Below, one piece after another: positions 1-11,937 of a DNA stretch of 64,000 bases. The stretch comes from JAICMB01 sp963802915 (GTDB lineage Bacteria > Acidobacteriota > Terriglobia > Bryobacterales > Bryobacteraceae): NCBI GenBank assembly GCA_963802915.1, contig CAWDKQ010000012.1, positions 434,001 through 498,000 of the forward strand. Direction: 5' to 3'. The notes beneath the pieces were generated by a model. That model was not told where the DNA came from and made no database searches. It worked only from the letters and a program-made list of their open reading frames with translations. How positions within the stretch are numbered: position 1 is the stretch's first letter; each line of letters opens with the position of its first letter. Both the position numbers and the translations under genes were made by a program.

Positions 1-3207
<3,207 letters not shown>

Positions 3208-3247
3208 TCATGTCGCTAATTATCCACGCTTCGGCGTCTAAGAATCG

Positions 3248-4534
3248 ATGGGCGTGCCCGTGTTTTCACCTCGAGATGAAGTGATGCCCTTGGGAGCTGG
3301 AGTAAGTACGGCAAAAGACCCGCAGTTGGACGCTCATAGAGTCAAAATTCTGATGGTGGACGATCGTCCCGCCAATCTTCTCGCCTTGGAGACGATTCTG
3401 GAGGATCTCGGCCAGGAGCTGATTAAGGCCAACTCCGGAAAGGAGGCCCTTCGTTATCTCCTGAATAACGATTTCGCTGTAATCCTGCTGGACGTCAAGA
3501 TGCCGGATATGGACGGCTTCGAGACGGCAGCTCTGATCCGGGAACGCGAGCGGTCGCGCCACACTCCGATTTTGTTTGTGACGGCCCATAAGGACGACGA
3601 GCATCTTTTCCGCGGGTACTATGCGGGCGCGGTGGACTTTCTCTATAAGCCGATCAATCCGGAAGTACTACGTTCCAAGGTCTCGGTTTTTGTCGAGCTG
3701 AGCCGCAAGAACGAGCAGTTACGGCATCACACGCTGATGCTCGAGCAGCGGAACGCCGAGCTCGAGAAAGCGATGCAGGAGCGGCAGAATGCGGAAGAGG
3801 AGGTGCGTAAGCTCAACGCGGAACTGGAGCAGCGCGTTCGCGAGCGGACGGCCGAGCTCGTGCGGGCGAATGAAGAGCTGCGGCAGTTCGGATATGCGGC
3901 GTCGCACGATTTGCGCGAGCCTTTGCGGACAGTCGCCAGCTACACGCAGCTTCTGACTCGCCGGTTCGGAGGAAAGTTCGACGCAGAAGCGGCGGAGTTC
4001 ATGGCGTACATTGTCGATTCCGTACACCGCATGGATTCGCTGTTGAGCGACCTACTGGCCTACTCACATCAGTTGAATGCGTCGGACCAGACCCTCTCGT
4101 ATGTCGATTCCGAGGCCGTGCTGGCGGGTGTGCTCATGAATCTCGACGTTGCGATTCGCGAAAGCGGCACTGAAATCACACACGATCCGCTTCCCGAAGT
4201 GACATCGGATTTTGTGCAGCTTGGCCAGGTATTCCAGAACCTGATTGGCAATTCGATTAAGTATCGAACCGCGGAGCCGCCGCGTATCCACATTGCCGTG
4301 GAAGAACGGGACGACGATTGGCTTTTTTCCTTTGAGGATAATGGACTTGGCATCGATCCGCGGTACCACGAGCAGATTTTCGGAATCTTCAAAAGACTGC
4401 ACGGCCGCGAATATCCGGGTACGGGGATTGGGCTTGCGCTGGTGAAGCGCATTATCGAAAAGCAGGGCGGCAAAATCTGGGTGGAATCGGAAGCCGGTAA
4501 CGGGGCCAGTTTCCGGTTCACGATACCCAAGTAG
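3248..4534 (+). CDS. Response regulator-histidine kinase hybrid
   Basis: 428 residues: an N-terminal receiver domain (about 32-150, phospho-acceptor Asp82 in LLDVKMPDMDG, conserved Lys in YKPIN), a long charged coiled coil (about 155-215), a HisKA domain with His220 in ASHDLREPL, and a HATPase_c domain ending near 425 (NLIGNSIKYR N-box, DNGLGI and GTGIGLAL boxes). It has no transmembrane segment, so it is a soluble kinase controlled by phosphorylation of its own receiver. This architecture is common downstream of large hybrid kinases. The 40-base gap from the preceding hybrid kinase suggests co-transcription and a shared phosphorelay. The output partner is not visible here. The first 30 residues are low in conserved features, so the true start could lie a little downstream. 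Confidence 0.9.
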   Translation: MGVPVFSPRDEVMPLGAGVSTAKDPQLDAHRVKILMVDDRPANLLALETILEDLGQELIKANSGKEALRYLLNNDFAVILLDVKMPDMDGFETAALIRERERSRHTPILFVTAHKDDEHLFRGYYAGAVDFLYKPINPEVLRSKVSVFVELSRKNEQLRHHTLMLEQRNAELEKAMQERQNAEEEVRKLNAELEQRVRERTAELVRANEELRQFGYAASHDLREPLRTVASYTQLLTRRFGGKFDAEAAEFMAYIVDSVHRMDSLLSDLLAYSHQLNASDQTLSYVDSEAVLAGVLMNLDVAIRESGTEITHDPLPEVTSDFVQLGQVFQNLIGNSIKYRTAEPPRIHIAVEERDDDWLFSFEDNGLGIDPRYHEQIFGIFKRLHGREYPGTGIGLALVKRIIEKQGGKIWVESEAGNGASFRFTIPK

Positions 4535-4538
4535 ACGT

Positions 4539-4555
4539 CTGGCACCCTAGTTGCT
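4539..4555 (+). promoter_or_regulatory. Sigma-54 (-24/-12) promoter upstream of the Ser/Thr kinase
   Basis: The sequence CTGGCACCCTAGTTGCT matches the sigma-54 consensus (YTGGCAC-N5-TTGCW), with the GG at 4541-4542 and the GC at 4553-4554 exactly ten bases apart. The predicted transcription start is near 4566, only a base or so before the GTG start at 4567, so the transcript would be leaderless or nearly so. The match is seen directly; activity is inferred. Confidence 0.6.
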
Positions 4556-4566
4556 CCTCAGCGGCT

Positions 4567-7230
4567 GTGCCTCTCGCTTCAGCCACCCGTGTCGGTCCGT
4601 ACGAAATCATATCGACATTGGGCAATGGCTCGATGGGCGAAGTCTACTTAGCTCACGATTCCCGGCTTAACCGTAACGTTGCTTTGAAGATCCTGCCGTC
4701 CGAGTCGGTCCGGGACGCAAATCGCAAACGACGATTTACGCAGGAGGCGCGGGCGGCCAGCGCTTTAAACCATCCCAACATCCTTACAATCCACGACTTC
4801 GGGACTATTGACGGAATTTCTTACCTGGTATCGGAGTTGATCGAAGGGGAATCCCTTCGCAAAGTGATCGCCTATGGGGCTGTTCCGATCCGGCGGTTGC
4901 TGGATATCGCGATACAAATCGGCGACGGCCTTGCCGCGGCTCACGACGCAGGGATTCTCCATCGCGACCTAAAGCCGGAAAATATCATGGTGACCCCGAC
5001 CGGCCGCGTCAAGCTCCTGGACTTCGGACTGGCGAAACCTTTAGACGCATCCGAAACCGTCGATGGCGAACTTGTTGGCGCGACCGTCGATGGCGAGCGT
5101 ACGCAGCCTGGGCTGATTCTCGGGACCGTCGCGTATATGAGTCCGGAACAGGCGCGCGGACTGCCGCTCAGCTTCCAGTCCGACCAGTTCTCATTTGGAG
5201 TGATGCTGCACGAGATGGCCACGGGGCAGCATCCTTTCCGGCGCGAAACTCCCATGGAGACGTTGCTCGAAATCGCAAACCTGAATCAGGTGCCGTTTAC
5301 GCCCGGTCCGGTCGCGTTTCGTCTGTTGGTTGCCCGCTGTTTATCGCGCGATCCGGCAAATCGTTTTTCGTCCACCAGCGAGATTCTGGAACGGTTGAAG
5401 CGCATCAGCGACGAACTTCCCGATCGAGCGCGTGTTTTGGAATCCGAAGGGTCGGAAACCGAACGTCCTGCTGTTGAGGTCGGGGGTCGTAAACCGAGGA
5501 TGTGGGCAGTCCGAATCCTGGCGGCGATTCTGCTCTTCAGTATGGGTTTGATCGCGGCTCGGGTGTTGATGCGCAACCCTGGCACGGCGGATTTTTCGAA
5601 TTACAAATTCCAGCAGCTTGTTCCTATTTCGAACGTGGAGGTTCTTCCGGCGCTATCGCCGAACGGCAAAACGCTAGCCTTTGCGGCGGAATCGGACGGC
5701 GTGTTTCGGATCTTTACGCAGTTGCTGAAATCGGCTGTCGCGACGCCGGTAACCCCCGGTGAAGATGACGCACTCTTTCCGTTCTGGGATCCGAATGGAA
5801 AGCACATTTATTACGTGTCCGGAAACAAGCTGTGGTCCGTAGGCGCGGCCGGAGGATCGCCGGAGCTGGTATTCGAGAACGTAGGACGCGCGGCGATCTC
5901 GCCCGATGGTAAGCGATTCGCGCTGCTGCGGAACGATGTGAATGGCGGGCAATCGTACTCTCTCTGGGTTGCGAGCGCCGGGGCGGCTCCGAAACCGTAT
6001 GAGCAGAGTCCGTTTCGAGACAAGCGCTTCTTCCGATCGAGCACGGTGGCTTTCGCGCCGGACGGCCGGCTCGGACTTTGGACCGCCGAATACAATGGGG
6101 CGTCGCAGTTCTGGGTCATACTCGACCCCGAGGCTCCGCCGCGGCGCTATCTGGAAAAGCTGTCGAATGAACCCCTCGCCCGCACGTTCGCGTGGATGCC
6201 CGATTCATCTCACATCGTTTACACCGACGGTAATTTATGGATGGCGGATCTGGCTTCAGGTGAGTCGCGGAAAATCACGGCCGGGACTGACCGTGAGGTT
6301 TCGCCGTCGGTGGGTCCCGCTGGCGATAGCATGGCTTTCGCGGCTACCGATTTCAACTATTCGGTTCGGCAAATCTCTCTCGATGGCGAGCACGGAACGC
6401 CGAGTCCGGCACTGGCATTGTCCGGCGTAGCACCGGCGTGGTCTCCTGCCGCATCCCAGTACGCCTACGTAACGGATCGCAACGGGCAGCCTGAGGTCTG
6501 GCTGAAGGACATACAATCCGGGTGGGAGAGACCGCTGGTCACGTCGAAGGATTTCGACGATAAAACACTTTCGATTCTGGATGTCGCATTCTCTCCCGAC
6601 GGCCAACGCATTGCGTATCGGAGGGAGGCCGTGGGATCGGAAGCGGTCTGGGTTTCTCCACTGAACGGCGAAGGCGCTACGCGGCTCGCGCGCGAGGATG
6701 GCGACGTATTCCAGCGTGGTCCAACGTGGTCGCCCGATGGCAACTGGATCGCTTATTACTCCGTGCGTAATGGCAGCTATGCTCTGATGAGAGCCGCCGC
6801 GGACGGCTCCGGCAAGCCGATTTTGATTCGCTCCGGTGTCGGAACGTATCCGGCGTGGTCGCCTAAGGGCGATTTAATCGCTACGCTTGCCGGCGATGGA
6901 TTGAATGTCGTGAATGTCGATGAATCGGCGGTTCGACATGTTGGCGACGGGACCTGGTTCAATGTCGCGTGGTCCAAAGATGGGAAGCTGATCTACGGGA
7001 TCCGCCGCAGCCCGCACCGTCACCTTGAATTGGCGACCATGGATCCGAGCGACGGAACCGAATCGGTTCGCGTGGAGCTCGGCGATTCTCCGGCGGCGCT
7101 GTCGTACGGGACCGCATTGAGCGAGTATCCGGTTCGCGGCGCCAGCATCTCGGCCGACGGCAAGACCTTCCTCACGTCCATCCTCGAAGGCAAATCGAGC
7201 CTGTGGCTTCTGAGCGGGTATAAGAAGTAA
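4567..7230 (+). CDS. Serine/threonine protein kinase with C-terminal TolB/WD40-like propeller
   Basis: 887 residues, GTG start. The N-terminal half is a complete Hanks-type kinase (about 10-285): Gly-rich loop LGNGSMGEVY, catalytic Lys41, Glu60, HRDLKPEN loop with Asp134, DFG at 152-154 and an SPEQ motif in the activation segment. One transmembrane helix follows (about 312-335). The rest, about 340-887, is a set of repeated SPDG/SPNG-type beta-propeller blades of the PD40/TolB kind, predicted to be periplasmic. The protein would phosphorylate cytoplasmic targets in response to something sensed by the propeller. This kinase-propeller layout is frequent in Acidobacteria. GTG 4567 is the only usable start before the kinase fold. 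There is no Shine-Dalgarno sequence, and a sigma-54-like promoter ends just upstream. The MFS gene follows after 8 bases. Confidence 0.92.
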   Translation: MPLASATRVGPYEIISTLGNGSMGEVYLAHDSRLNRNVALKILPSESVRDANRKRRFTQEARAASALNHPNILTIHDFGTIDGISYLVSELIEGESLRKVIAYGAVPIRRLLDIAIQIGDGLAAAHDAGILHRDLKPENIMVTPTGRVKLLDFGLAKPLDASETVDGELVGATVDGERTQPGLILGTVAYMSPEQARGLPLSFQSDQFSFGVMLHEMATGQHPFRRETPMETLLEIANLNQVPFTPGPVAFRLLVARCLSRDPANRFSSTSEILERLKRISDELPDRARVLESEGSETERPAVEVGGRKPRMWAVRILAAILLFSMGLIAARVLMRNPGTADFSNYKFQQLVPISNVEVLPALSPNGKTLAFAAESDGVFRIFTQLLKSAVATPVTPGEDDALFPFWDPNGKHIYYVSGNKLWSVGAAGGSPELVFENVGRAAISPDGKRFALLRNDVNGGQSYSLWVASAGAAPKPYEQSPFRDKRFFRSSTVAFAPDGRLGLWTAEYNGASQFWVILDPEAPPRRYLEKLSNEPLARTFAWMPDSSHIVYTDGNLWMADLASGESRKITAGTDREVSPSVGPAGDSMAFAATDFNYSVRQISLDGEHGTPSPALALSGVAPAWSPAASQYAYVTDRNGQPEVWLKDIQSGWERPLVTSKDFDDKTLSILDVAFSPDGQRIAYRREAVGSEAVWVSPLNGEGATRLAREDGDVFQRGPTWSPDGNWIAYYSVRNGSYALMRAAADGSGKPILIRSGVGTYPAWSPKGDLIATLAGDGLNVVNVDESAVRHVGDGTWFNVAWSKDGKLIYGIRRSPHRHLELATMDPSDGTESVRVELGDSPAALSYGTALSEYPVRGASISADGKTFLTSILEGKSSLWLLSGYKK

Positions 7231-7238
7231 AATCGGCA

Positions 7239-8462
7239 TTGGTTCCAAACAAACCAGAGCCCTCCGTCGCAGCCGCTTCGGACCACCGCTCCGCGCTTTT
7301 CGCAGGTTATCTCGGCTGGACCCTCGATGCGTTCGATTTCTTCCTGGTTGTTTTGACGCTCACCGCAATTGGAAAAGAATTCGGCAAGTCGCGGCCCGAA
7401 ATGGCACTGACTCTCACGGCTACGCTGGCCTTCCGTCCAATTGGCGCGTTCGTCTTCGGACTCATAGCCGATCGCTACGGCCGGCGCCTGCCGCTCATGC
7501 TCGACCTCGTCTTCTATTCCGTCATCGAGGTCCTTTCGGGATTCGCACCCAATTACACGACTTTCATCATTCTGCGCGCACTGTTTGGAATCGGGATGGG
7601 CGCCGAGTGGGGCGTGGGAGCTTCGCTTGCGATGGAAAAAGTGCCGCCTCGGCTGCGCGGGGTTCTATCGGGATTCCTTCAGGAAGGCTATGCTGCCGGT
7701 TATCTTTTGGCGGCGCTCGCCTATTACTTCTTTTTCCCGATCTGGGGATGGCGTCCGCTATTCTTTCTCGGCGGCTTGCCGGCGCTGCTTGCATTTTACG
7801 TCCGGTTCCATGTGAAGGAATCCGAAGTTTGGGAAGAATCGAAGCACAAGGATTGGGGCCAGCTCGGACGAGCGGTCTTGTCGCACTGGAAGCTGTTTTT
7901 GTACATCGTGGTGCTAATGACGATGATGAACTTCGTTTCCCACGGTACGCAGGACATGTATCCGACCTATCTCGAGACCGAGCATCATCTGAAGCCGACC
8001 CAACAGGCGATTGTGACCTCGGTTTCGATGATTGGAGCGATCATTGGGGGCGCCGTATTCGGCCTGGTCTCCGATCGCATCGGACGCCGCAAATCCATTG
8101 TGATCGCGCTGGTGCTGGCGATACTCATGATTCCGCTGTGGGCCTTTGCGCCCGGCATCGGTCTGCTGACGCTCGGGGCATTTCTGATGCAGTTTATGGT
8201 GCAAGGAGCCTGGGGCGTGATTCCGGCGCATCTTTCGGAACTGGCGCCGAATAACGTGCGCGGCTTTCTTCCAGGGTTCGCCTATCAGTGCGGCGTGCTG
8301 TTCGCGGGATCGATTGCTTATATCGAAGCAGTTTACGCAGCGAAGGCAAGTCTTCAGACGGCGATGGCTCTTACTGCGCTGACGGTGTTCACGTTAGGAG
8401 CGATCGTCGCCGCGGTGGGCAAGGAGCGGCGTGGGATCGTGTTTCGGGGGCAGTTGGAGTAA
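7239..8462 (+). CDS. MFS transporter (metabolite:H+ symporter type)
   Basis: 407 residues with about 12 hydrophobic helices. The cytoplasmic loop motif between helices 2 and 3 is visible (ADRYGRRLPL), and its second-half counterpart is SDRIGRRKS. The N-terminus GYLGWTLDAFDFFLV is typical of the sialate/aromatic-acid/proline-betaine symporter branch of the major facilitator superfamily, which imports organic acids with protons. The substrate cannot be assigned. The start is taken as TTG 7239, 8 bases after the kinase stop, with the first helix beginning near residue 20. The gene is probably translated from the same transcript as the kinase. A tRNA-Ala gene follows 23 bases after the stop with no obvious terminator between. 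Confidence 0.88.
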   Translation: MVPNKPEPSVAAASDHRSALFAGYLGWTLDAFDFFLVVLTLTAIGKEFGKSRPEMALTLTATLAFRPIGAFVFGLIADRYGRRLPLMLDLVFYSVIEVLSGFAPNYTTFIILRALFGIGMGAEWGVGASLAMEKVPPRLRGVLSGFLQEGYAAGYLLAALAYYFFFPIWGWRPLFFLGGLPALLAFYVRFHVKESEVWEESKHKDWGQLGRAVLSHWKLFLYIVVLMTMMNFVSHGTQDMYPTYLETEHHLKPTQQAIVTSVSMIGAIIGGAVFGLVSDRIGRRKSIVIALVLAILMIPLWAFAPGIGLLTLGAFLMQFMVQGAWGVIPAHLSELAPNNVRGFLPGFAYQCGVLFAGSIAYIEAVYAAKASLQTAMALTALTVFTLGAIVAAVGKERRGIVFRGQLE

Positions 8463-8485
8463 ACTAGTAGGTGATTGCACAGAGT

Positions 8486-8561
8486 GGGCGACTAGCTCAG
8501 CTGGGAGAGCGCTGCGTTCGCAATGCAGAGGTCGGGGGTTCGATCCCCCCGTCGTCCACCA
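8486..8561 (+). tRNA. tRNA-Ala (anticodon CGC)
   Basis: A 76-base cloverleaf with encoded CCA. The acceptor stem GGGCGAC pairs with GTCGTCC, and this includes a G3-T70 wobble, the alanine identity element. The D arm is GCTC-GAGC, the anticodon stem CTGCG/TGCAG carries the loop TTCGCAA (anticodon CGC, reads GCG), and the T arm is GGGGG-TTCGATC-CCCCC. All parts were checked by eye. Confidence 0.96.
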
Positions 8562-8771
8562 ACCTATCGTTCCTATTTCCAGTTTGGATTCGCTTCCATA
8601 GTGAAAACTCCTAGAAGCAGGCGCGCTCAAACTGAAAAACCACTCTCGATGCTCGAAAGTACTGAGCCATCAATGTTGAAAAGCTAAGGTCGGACGCGAG
8701 TGGGAGGGCGCGGATGCTCCTATCGCCGTGCGCGCGGGTGAAGCGCATACTTGCCCGAGGAGGTAAACCAA

Positions 8772-8969
8772 ATGCGGAATCGCTTAATTACCTGCGCGGC
8801 ATTCGCGCTGGTAGGCTGTCTCCTGGTCGTACCCGTGAGCAACGGATTCGACATCTCTGTTGGAGCGGCGTTAGCGTGCTGCGTGCTGGCGTGTAGCGCT
8901 CTTGGCTACGTGATCAGCGTCGTGGTCGACGTGTTTTTCAAGGATTTCGGCGAGGGGGCCGACTCCTGA
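8772..8969 (+). CDS. Small two-helix membrane protein, function unknown
   Basis: 65 residues from ATG 8772, which has a strong Shine-Dalgarno sequence (GAGGAGGT at 8757-8764, 7 bases before the ATG). A TTG at 8751 in the same frame would place the ribosome site inside the gene and is rejected. Two hydrophobic helices are visible (about 5-22 and 30-57), the second rich in Ala, Cys and Val, followed by a short acidic tail. No family is recognised. The gene ends 9 bases before the end of the convergent MFS gene. It could be a small membrane regulator, a membrane stress peptide or an uncharacterised conserved protein. Confidence 0.55.
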   Translation: MRNRLITCAAFALVGCLLVVPVSNGFDISVGAALACCVLACSALGYVISVVVDVFFKDFGEGADS

Positions 8970-8978
8970 TTTCGCAGC

Positions 8979-10250
8979 TCACGCGCGGGCGCTATGGGCG
9001 AAGAAGCGGTCCGGCAGGAGCACGAAGGTGAGGATCGCGGACAGGGGATGCATCAACCCGGCGAGCAGGAATATCGGCGCGTAGGAGAAGTGCACTACAA
9101 CGTATCCAGTCCCGAGCTGTGCGAGCATGCCTCCAATCGCGCCGCCGGAGCCTGAGAAGCCGCTTACTGTTCCGATTTCTGGTCCGCGATACATGTCGGT
9201 CGGCAATGTCTGTAGATTGGAGACCCATAGCCCGTGTCCAAACGTGGTGAAGCATGTCGCCGCGATCGCGAGCATCGCTGTGGGGACGTAAGGGGCGGCA
9301 ATGGCGACCGGCATCACGGCAGCGCCCAGCGCCATCACGAATTTCCGGGAACGCGGCAACGCCCACCCCGCTTCTATCAGCCGTCCGGATAGCCAGCCTC
9401 CAAACAAGTAGCCGATCCCGCCGAAGGCAAAAGGCACCCACGAGTAATGCCCGATATCGGCGAGATTGAAGTGACGCTCTTTACGCAGGTATTCAGGGAG
9501 CCAGAAGATGACGAAGTAGATCACAGGATCCGTGAAGAAGCGGGTCAGAATCAGGACCCAGCATCCCCGCGACGCGACCAGAGACCACCAAGGAGGTGTA
9601 TCCGCGGCGGCAGGTTTGGCTTCGTCCGGATCAGGCAAAAAGGGCTTCATGCGGGCATACTCGTCCGCGCGCAGCCAGCGATTCAAATGCGGAGGCTGAT
9701 AGATAAGCAGCCACAGGAGCAGCCATCCGAATCCAACGATGCCGGTGAAGACGAAAGCGGAGCGCCATCCCCAATGGATGGCCAGCGCGGCTACGGCAAC
9801 CGGAGCTGCGAGCGAACCGATGGATGTGCCCGCATTGAAAATGCCCATCCCGAGCGCCCTCTGCCTGGCTGGGAACCACTCGTTGACGGCCTTCGCCGCC
9901 GCCGGCCACGCGCCTGGCTCCGCGAGTCCAAGCAGGAAACGACAACCGGCCAGCGACCACTTGCCTCGCGCGAACCCGTGCAACACTTGCGCGAGCGACC
10001 ACGCGAACATCGACGCCGCGAATCCGTTACGCGTGCCTAACCTGTCGATGAGATAACCGGAACCGGCGTACATGATCGAGTACGCCAGAAAGAAGAACGA
10101 CAGGACATAGGAATAATCCTGCTCATCCAAACCAAACTCCCTGCGGATATCGAACGACACGATACCGAGGGCCTGACGGTCAAGGTAATTCACCGCAGCG
10201 GCCAGAAATAGGAGGAATGCAATTACCCACAGCAAATGGGGTATTTTCAT
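8979..10250 (-). CDS. MFS transporter, ACS family (hexuronate/sugar-acid type)
   Basis: 423 residues with 12 predicted helices. The start (NYLDRQALGIV), the motif GYLIDRLGTRNGF and the stretch GLAEPGAWPAAAKAVNEWFP are characteristic of the anion:cation symporter branch (ExuT/GarP/GudP-like), which takes up hexuronates, aldonates and glucarate with protons. It is the last gene of a leftward operon: its ATG lies 4 bases after the stop of the IlvD/EDD dehydratase, which is itself coupled to a PQQ dehydrogenase. Context therefore points to import of the sugar acid made outside the cytoplasm by the dehydrogenase. The exact substrate (gluconate, xylonate, arabonate, galactonate) cannot be read from the sequence. 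Confidence 0.88.
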   Translation of the reverse strand: MKIPHLLWVIAFLLFLAAAVNYLDRQALGIVSFDIRREFGLDEQDYSYVLSFFFLAYSIMYAGSGYLIDRLGTRNGFAASMFAWSLAQVLHGFARGKWSLAGCRFLLGLAEPGAWPAAAKAVNEWFPARQRALGMGIFNAGTSIGSLAAPVAVAALAIHWGWRSAFVFTGIVGFGWLLLWLLIYQPPHLNRWLRADEYARMKPFLPDPDEAKPAAADTPPWWSLVASRGCWVLILTRFFTDPVIYFVIFWLPEYLRKERHFNLADIGHYSWVPFAFGGIGYLFGGWLSGRLIEAGWALPRSRKFVMALGAAVMPVAIAAPYVPTAMLAIAATCFTTFGHGLWVSNLQTLPTDMYRGPEIGTVSGFSGSGGAIGGMLAQLGTGYVVVHFSYAPIFLLAGLMHPLSAILTFVLLPDRFFAHSARA

Positions 10251-10254
10251 TGAG

Positions 10255-11937
10255 TCATTCGGGGCGCAGAAAATCGAAATCGCAGCCTAGGTTCGCTTGT
10301 TCGACGTGCTCCATGAACAGTCGCCCGTATCCGCGGCTGAACTTGGGAGGGGTGGGCTTGAAGTGAGCGAGGCGCCGATTCATTTCGTCCTGAGAGAGAT
10401 TGACATCGACGCGCCGTGCGGCCACGTCGAGGACGATTTCATCGCCATCCTGGACGATGGCAAGCGGCCCGCCAATGGCCGATTCCGGCGCTACGTGCAG
10501 AACCACCGTTCCAAAACTGGTGCCGCTCATGCGCGCGTCGGAAATGCGCACGATGTCTTTCACGCCGCGCTTCAGAAGCTTTGAAGGGATGGGAAGCTGC
10601 CCCCATTCCGGGAAGCCGGGCGCGCCCTTCGGTCCGCCGTTCTTCATCACGAGGACGCTGTTCTCATCGACCTGTAAATCCTCGTTATTAATACGAGCTA
10701 GCATGTCATCGTGGTCTGCGAAGACCACGGCTTTCCCGCGATGCTGGAGCAGTTCGGGCGATGCGGCGGTCGGTTTGATCACGCATCCCGATGGTGCGAG
10801 ATTGCCATAAAGAATGGCTGTTCCACCCTCGGCGTGCAGCGGATTTGAGAGCGGCCGCACCACTTCCGGCTTAAAGCATTTGGCGACGCCGGCGTTTTGC
10901 GCGACTGTTTTGCCGTTAGCCGTCAACGCGTCACCGTGAAGCATCGGAAGCAGCTCCTTCATCACCGCTGGAACGCCACCCGCGGCGAAGAAATCTTCCA
11001 TCAGGAATTCGCCCGACGGCTTTACATTGACCAGGTAAGGTGTTTTGCGAGAGATGCGATCAAAGTCGTCCAGCGTCAGCTCGACTCCTAACCTTCCCGC
11101 AATGGCGATCAAATGAACCACGGCGTTTGTGGAACCTCCCAGCGCCATCTGGACGGTCACGGCGTTTTCCATAGCCTCCCGCGTGATGATTTGTGATGGC
11201 TTCAGATCTTCTGCCACCATCTCCACCATGCGCCGGCCGCTCAACTCGGCGATCGCCATGCGGCGCGAATCAGGCGCGGGGATCGCCGCACATCCCGGAA
11301 GGGTCATGCCCATTGCTTCGGCGAGGCTTGTCATCGTCGATGCCGTTCCCATCACCGTGCAGTGTCCGGCGCTGCGGGCGATCGAGCCTTCAATCTCGCT
11401 CCACTGTTCTTCGGTCAGTTGACCAGTCCGGAACATGTCGAACAACTTGCGGCCGTCGGTTCCGGCTCCAAGTTTTTTGTCGCACCACTGTCCGCTCAGC
11501 ATGGGACCACCGGGAACCATGATGGCTGGGATGTCGACGCTGGCCGCGCCCATGAGTTGCGCCGGCGTGGTCTTGTCGCAGCCGCACAACAACACTACGC
11601 CATCCAGCGGATTGGCGCGAATGGATTCCTCGACGTCCATCGCCATGAGGTTGCGGAACATCATCGTCGTAGGGCGCATGAACATCTCGCCCAACGAAAT
11701 GGTCGGAAATTCGAGAGGAAATCCTCCAGCGGCCCAGACGCCGCGCTTCACGGCCTCCGCTACCTGTCGCAGGTGGACATTGCAATTGTTCAATTCGCTC
11801 CAGGAATTGCAAATTCCAATCACGGGCTTGCCTTCAAATACGTCTTTGTTGAAGCCTTCTGAGCGCAGCCACGCCCGGCGCGCAAAATTATAGTATTGGT
11901 CCCCTTGGAACCACTCTTCACTACGAAGTTTTCGCAT
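10255..11937 (-). CDS. IlvD/EDD-family dehydratase, probably a sugar-acid dehydratase
   Basis: 560 residues from ATG 11937. This start overlaps the upstream stop by one base (TAATG), so the 50 extra upstream codons in this frame are only overlap with the PQQ gene. The protein is an iron-sulfur dehydratase of the IlvD/EDD superfamily. Cluster ligands are likely Cys52, Cys120 (in CGCDKTTPA) and Cys193, with Lys122 as the probable metal-binding lysine. From memory, the Cys spacing (68 and 73) equals that of the characterised L-arabinonate dehydratase with its [2Fe-2S] cluster. It would convert an aldonate to the 2-keto-3-deoxy acid. Context (PQQ sugar dehydrogenase upstream, sugar-acid transporter downstream) favours this over dihydroxy-acid dehydratase of branched-chain amino-acid synthesis, although that remains possible. 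Confidence 0.87.
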   Translation of the reverse strand: MRKLRSEEWFQGDQYYNFARRAWLRSEGFNKDVFEGKPVIGICNSWSELNNCNVHLRQVAEAVKRGVWAAGGFPLEFPTISLGEMFMRPTTMMFRNLMAMDVEESIRANPLDGVVLLCGCDKTTPAQLMGAASVDIPAIMVPGGPMLSGQWCDKKLGAGTDGRKLFDMFRTGQLTEEQWSEIEGSIARSAGHCTVMGTASTMTSLAEAMGMTLPGCAAIPAPDSRRMAIAELSGRRMVEMVAEDLKPSQIITREAMENAVTVQMALGGSTNAVVHLIAIAGRLGVELTLDDFDRISRKTPYLVNVKPSGEFLMEDFFAAGGVPAVMKELLPMLHGDALTANGKTVAQNAGVAKCFKPEVVRPLSNPLHAEGGTAILYGNLAPSGCVIKPTAASPELLQHRGKAVVFADHDDMLARINNEDLQVDENSVLVMKNGGPKGAPGFPEWGQLPIPSKLLKRGVKDIVRISDARMSGTSFGTVVLHVAPESAIGGPLAIVQDGDEIVLDVAARRVDVNLSQDEMNRRLAHFKPTPPKFSRGYGRLFMEHVEQANLGCDFDFLRPE

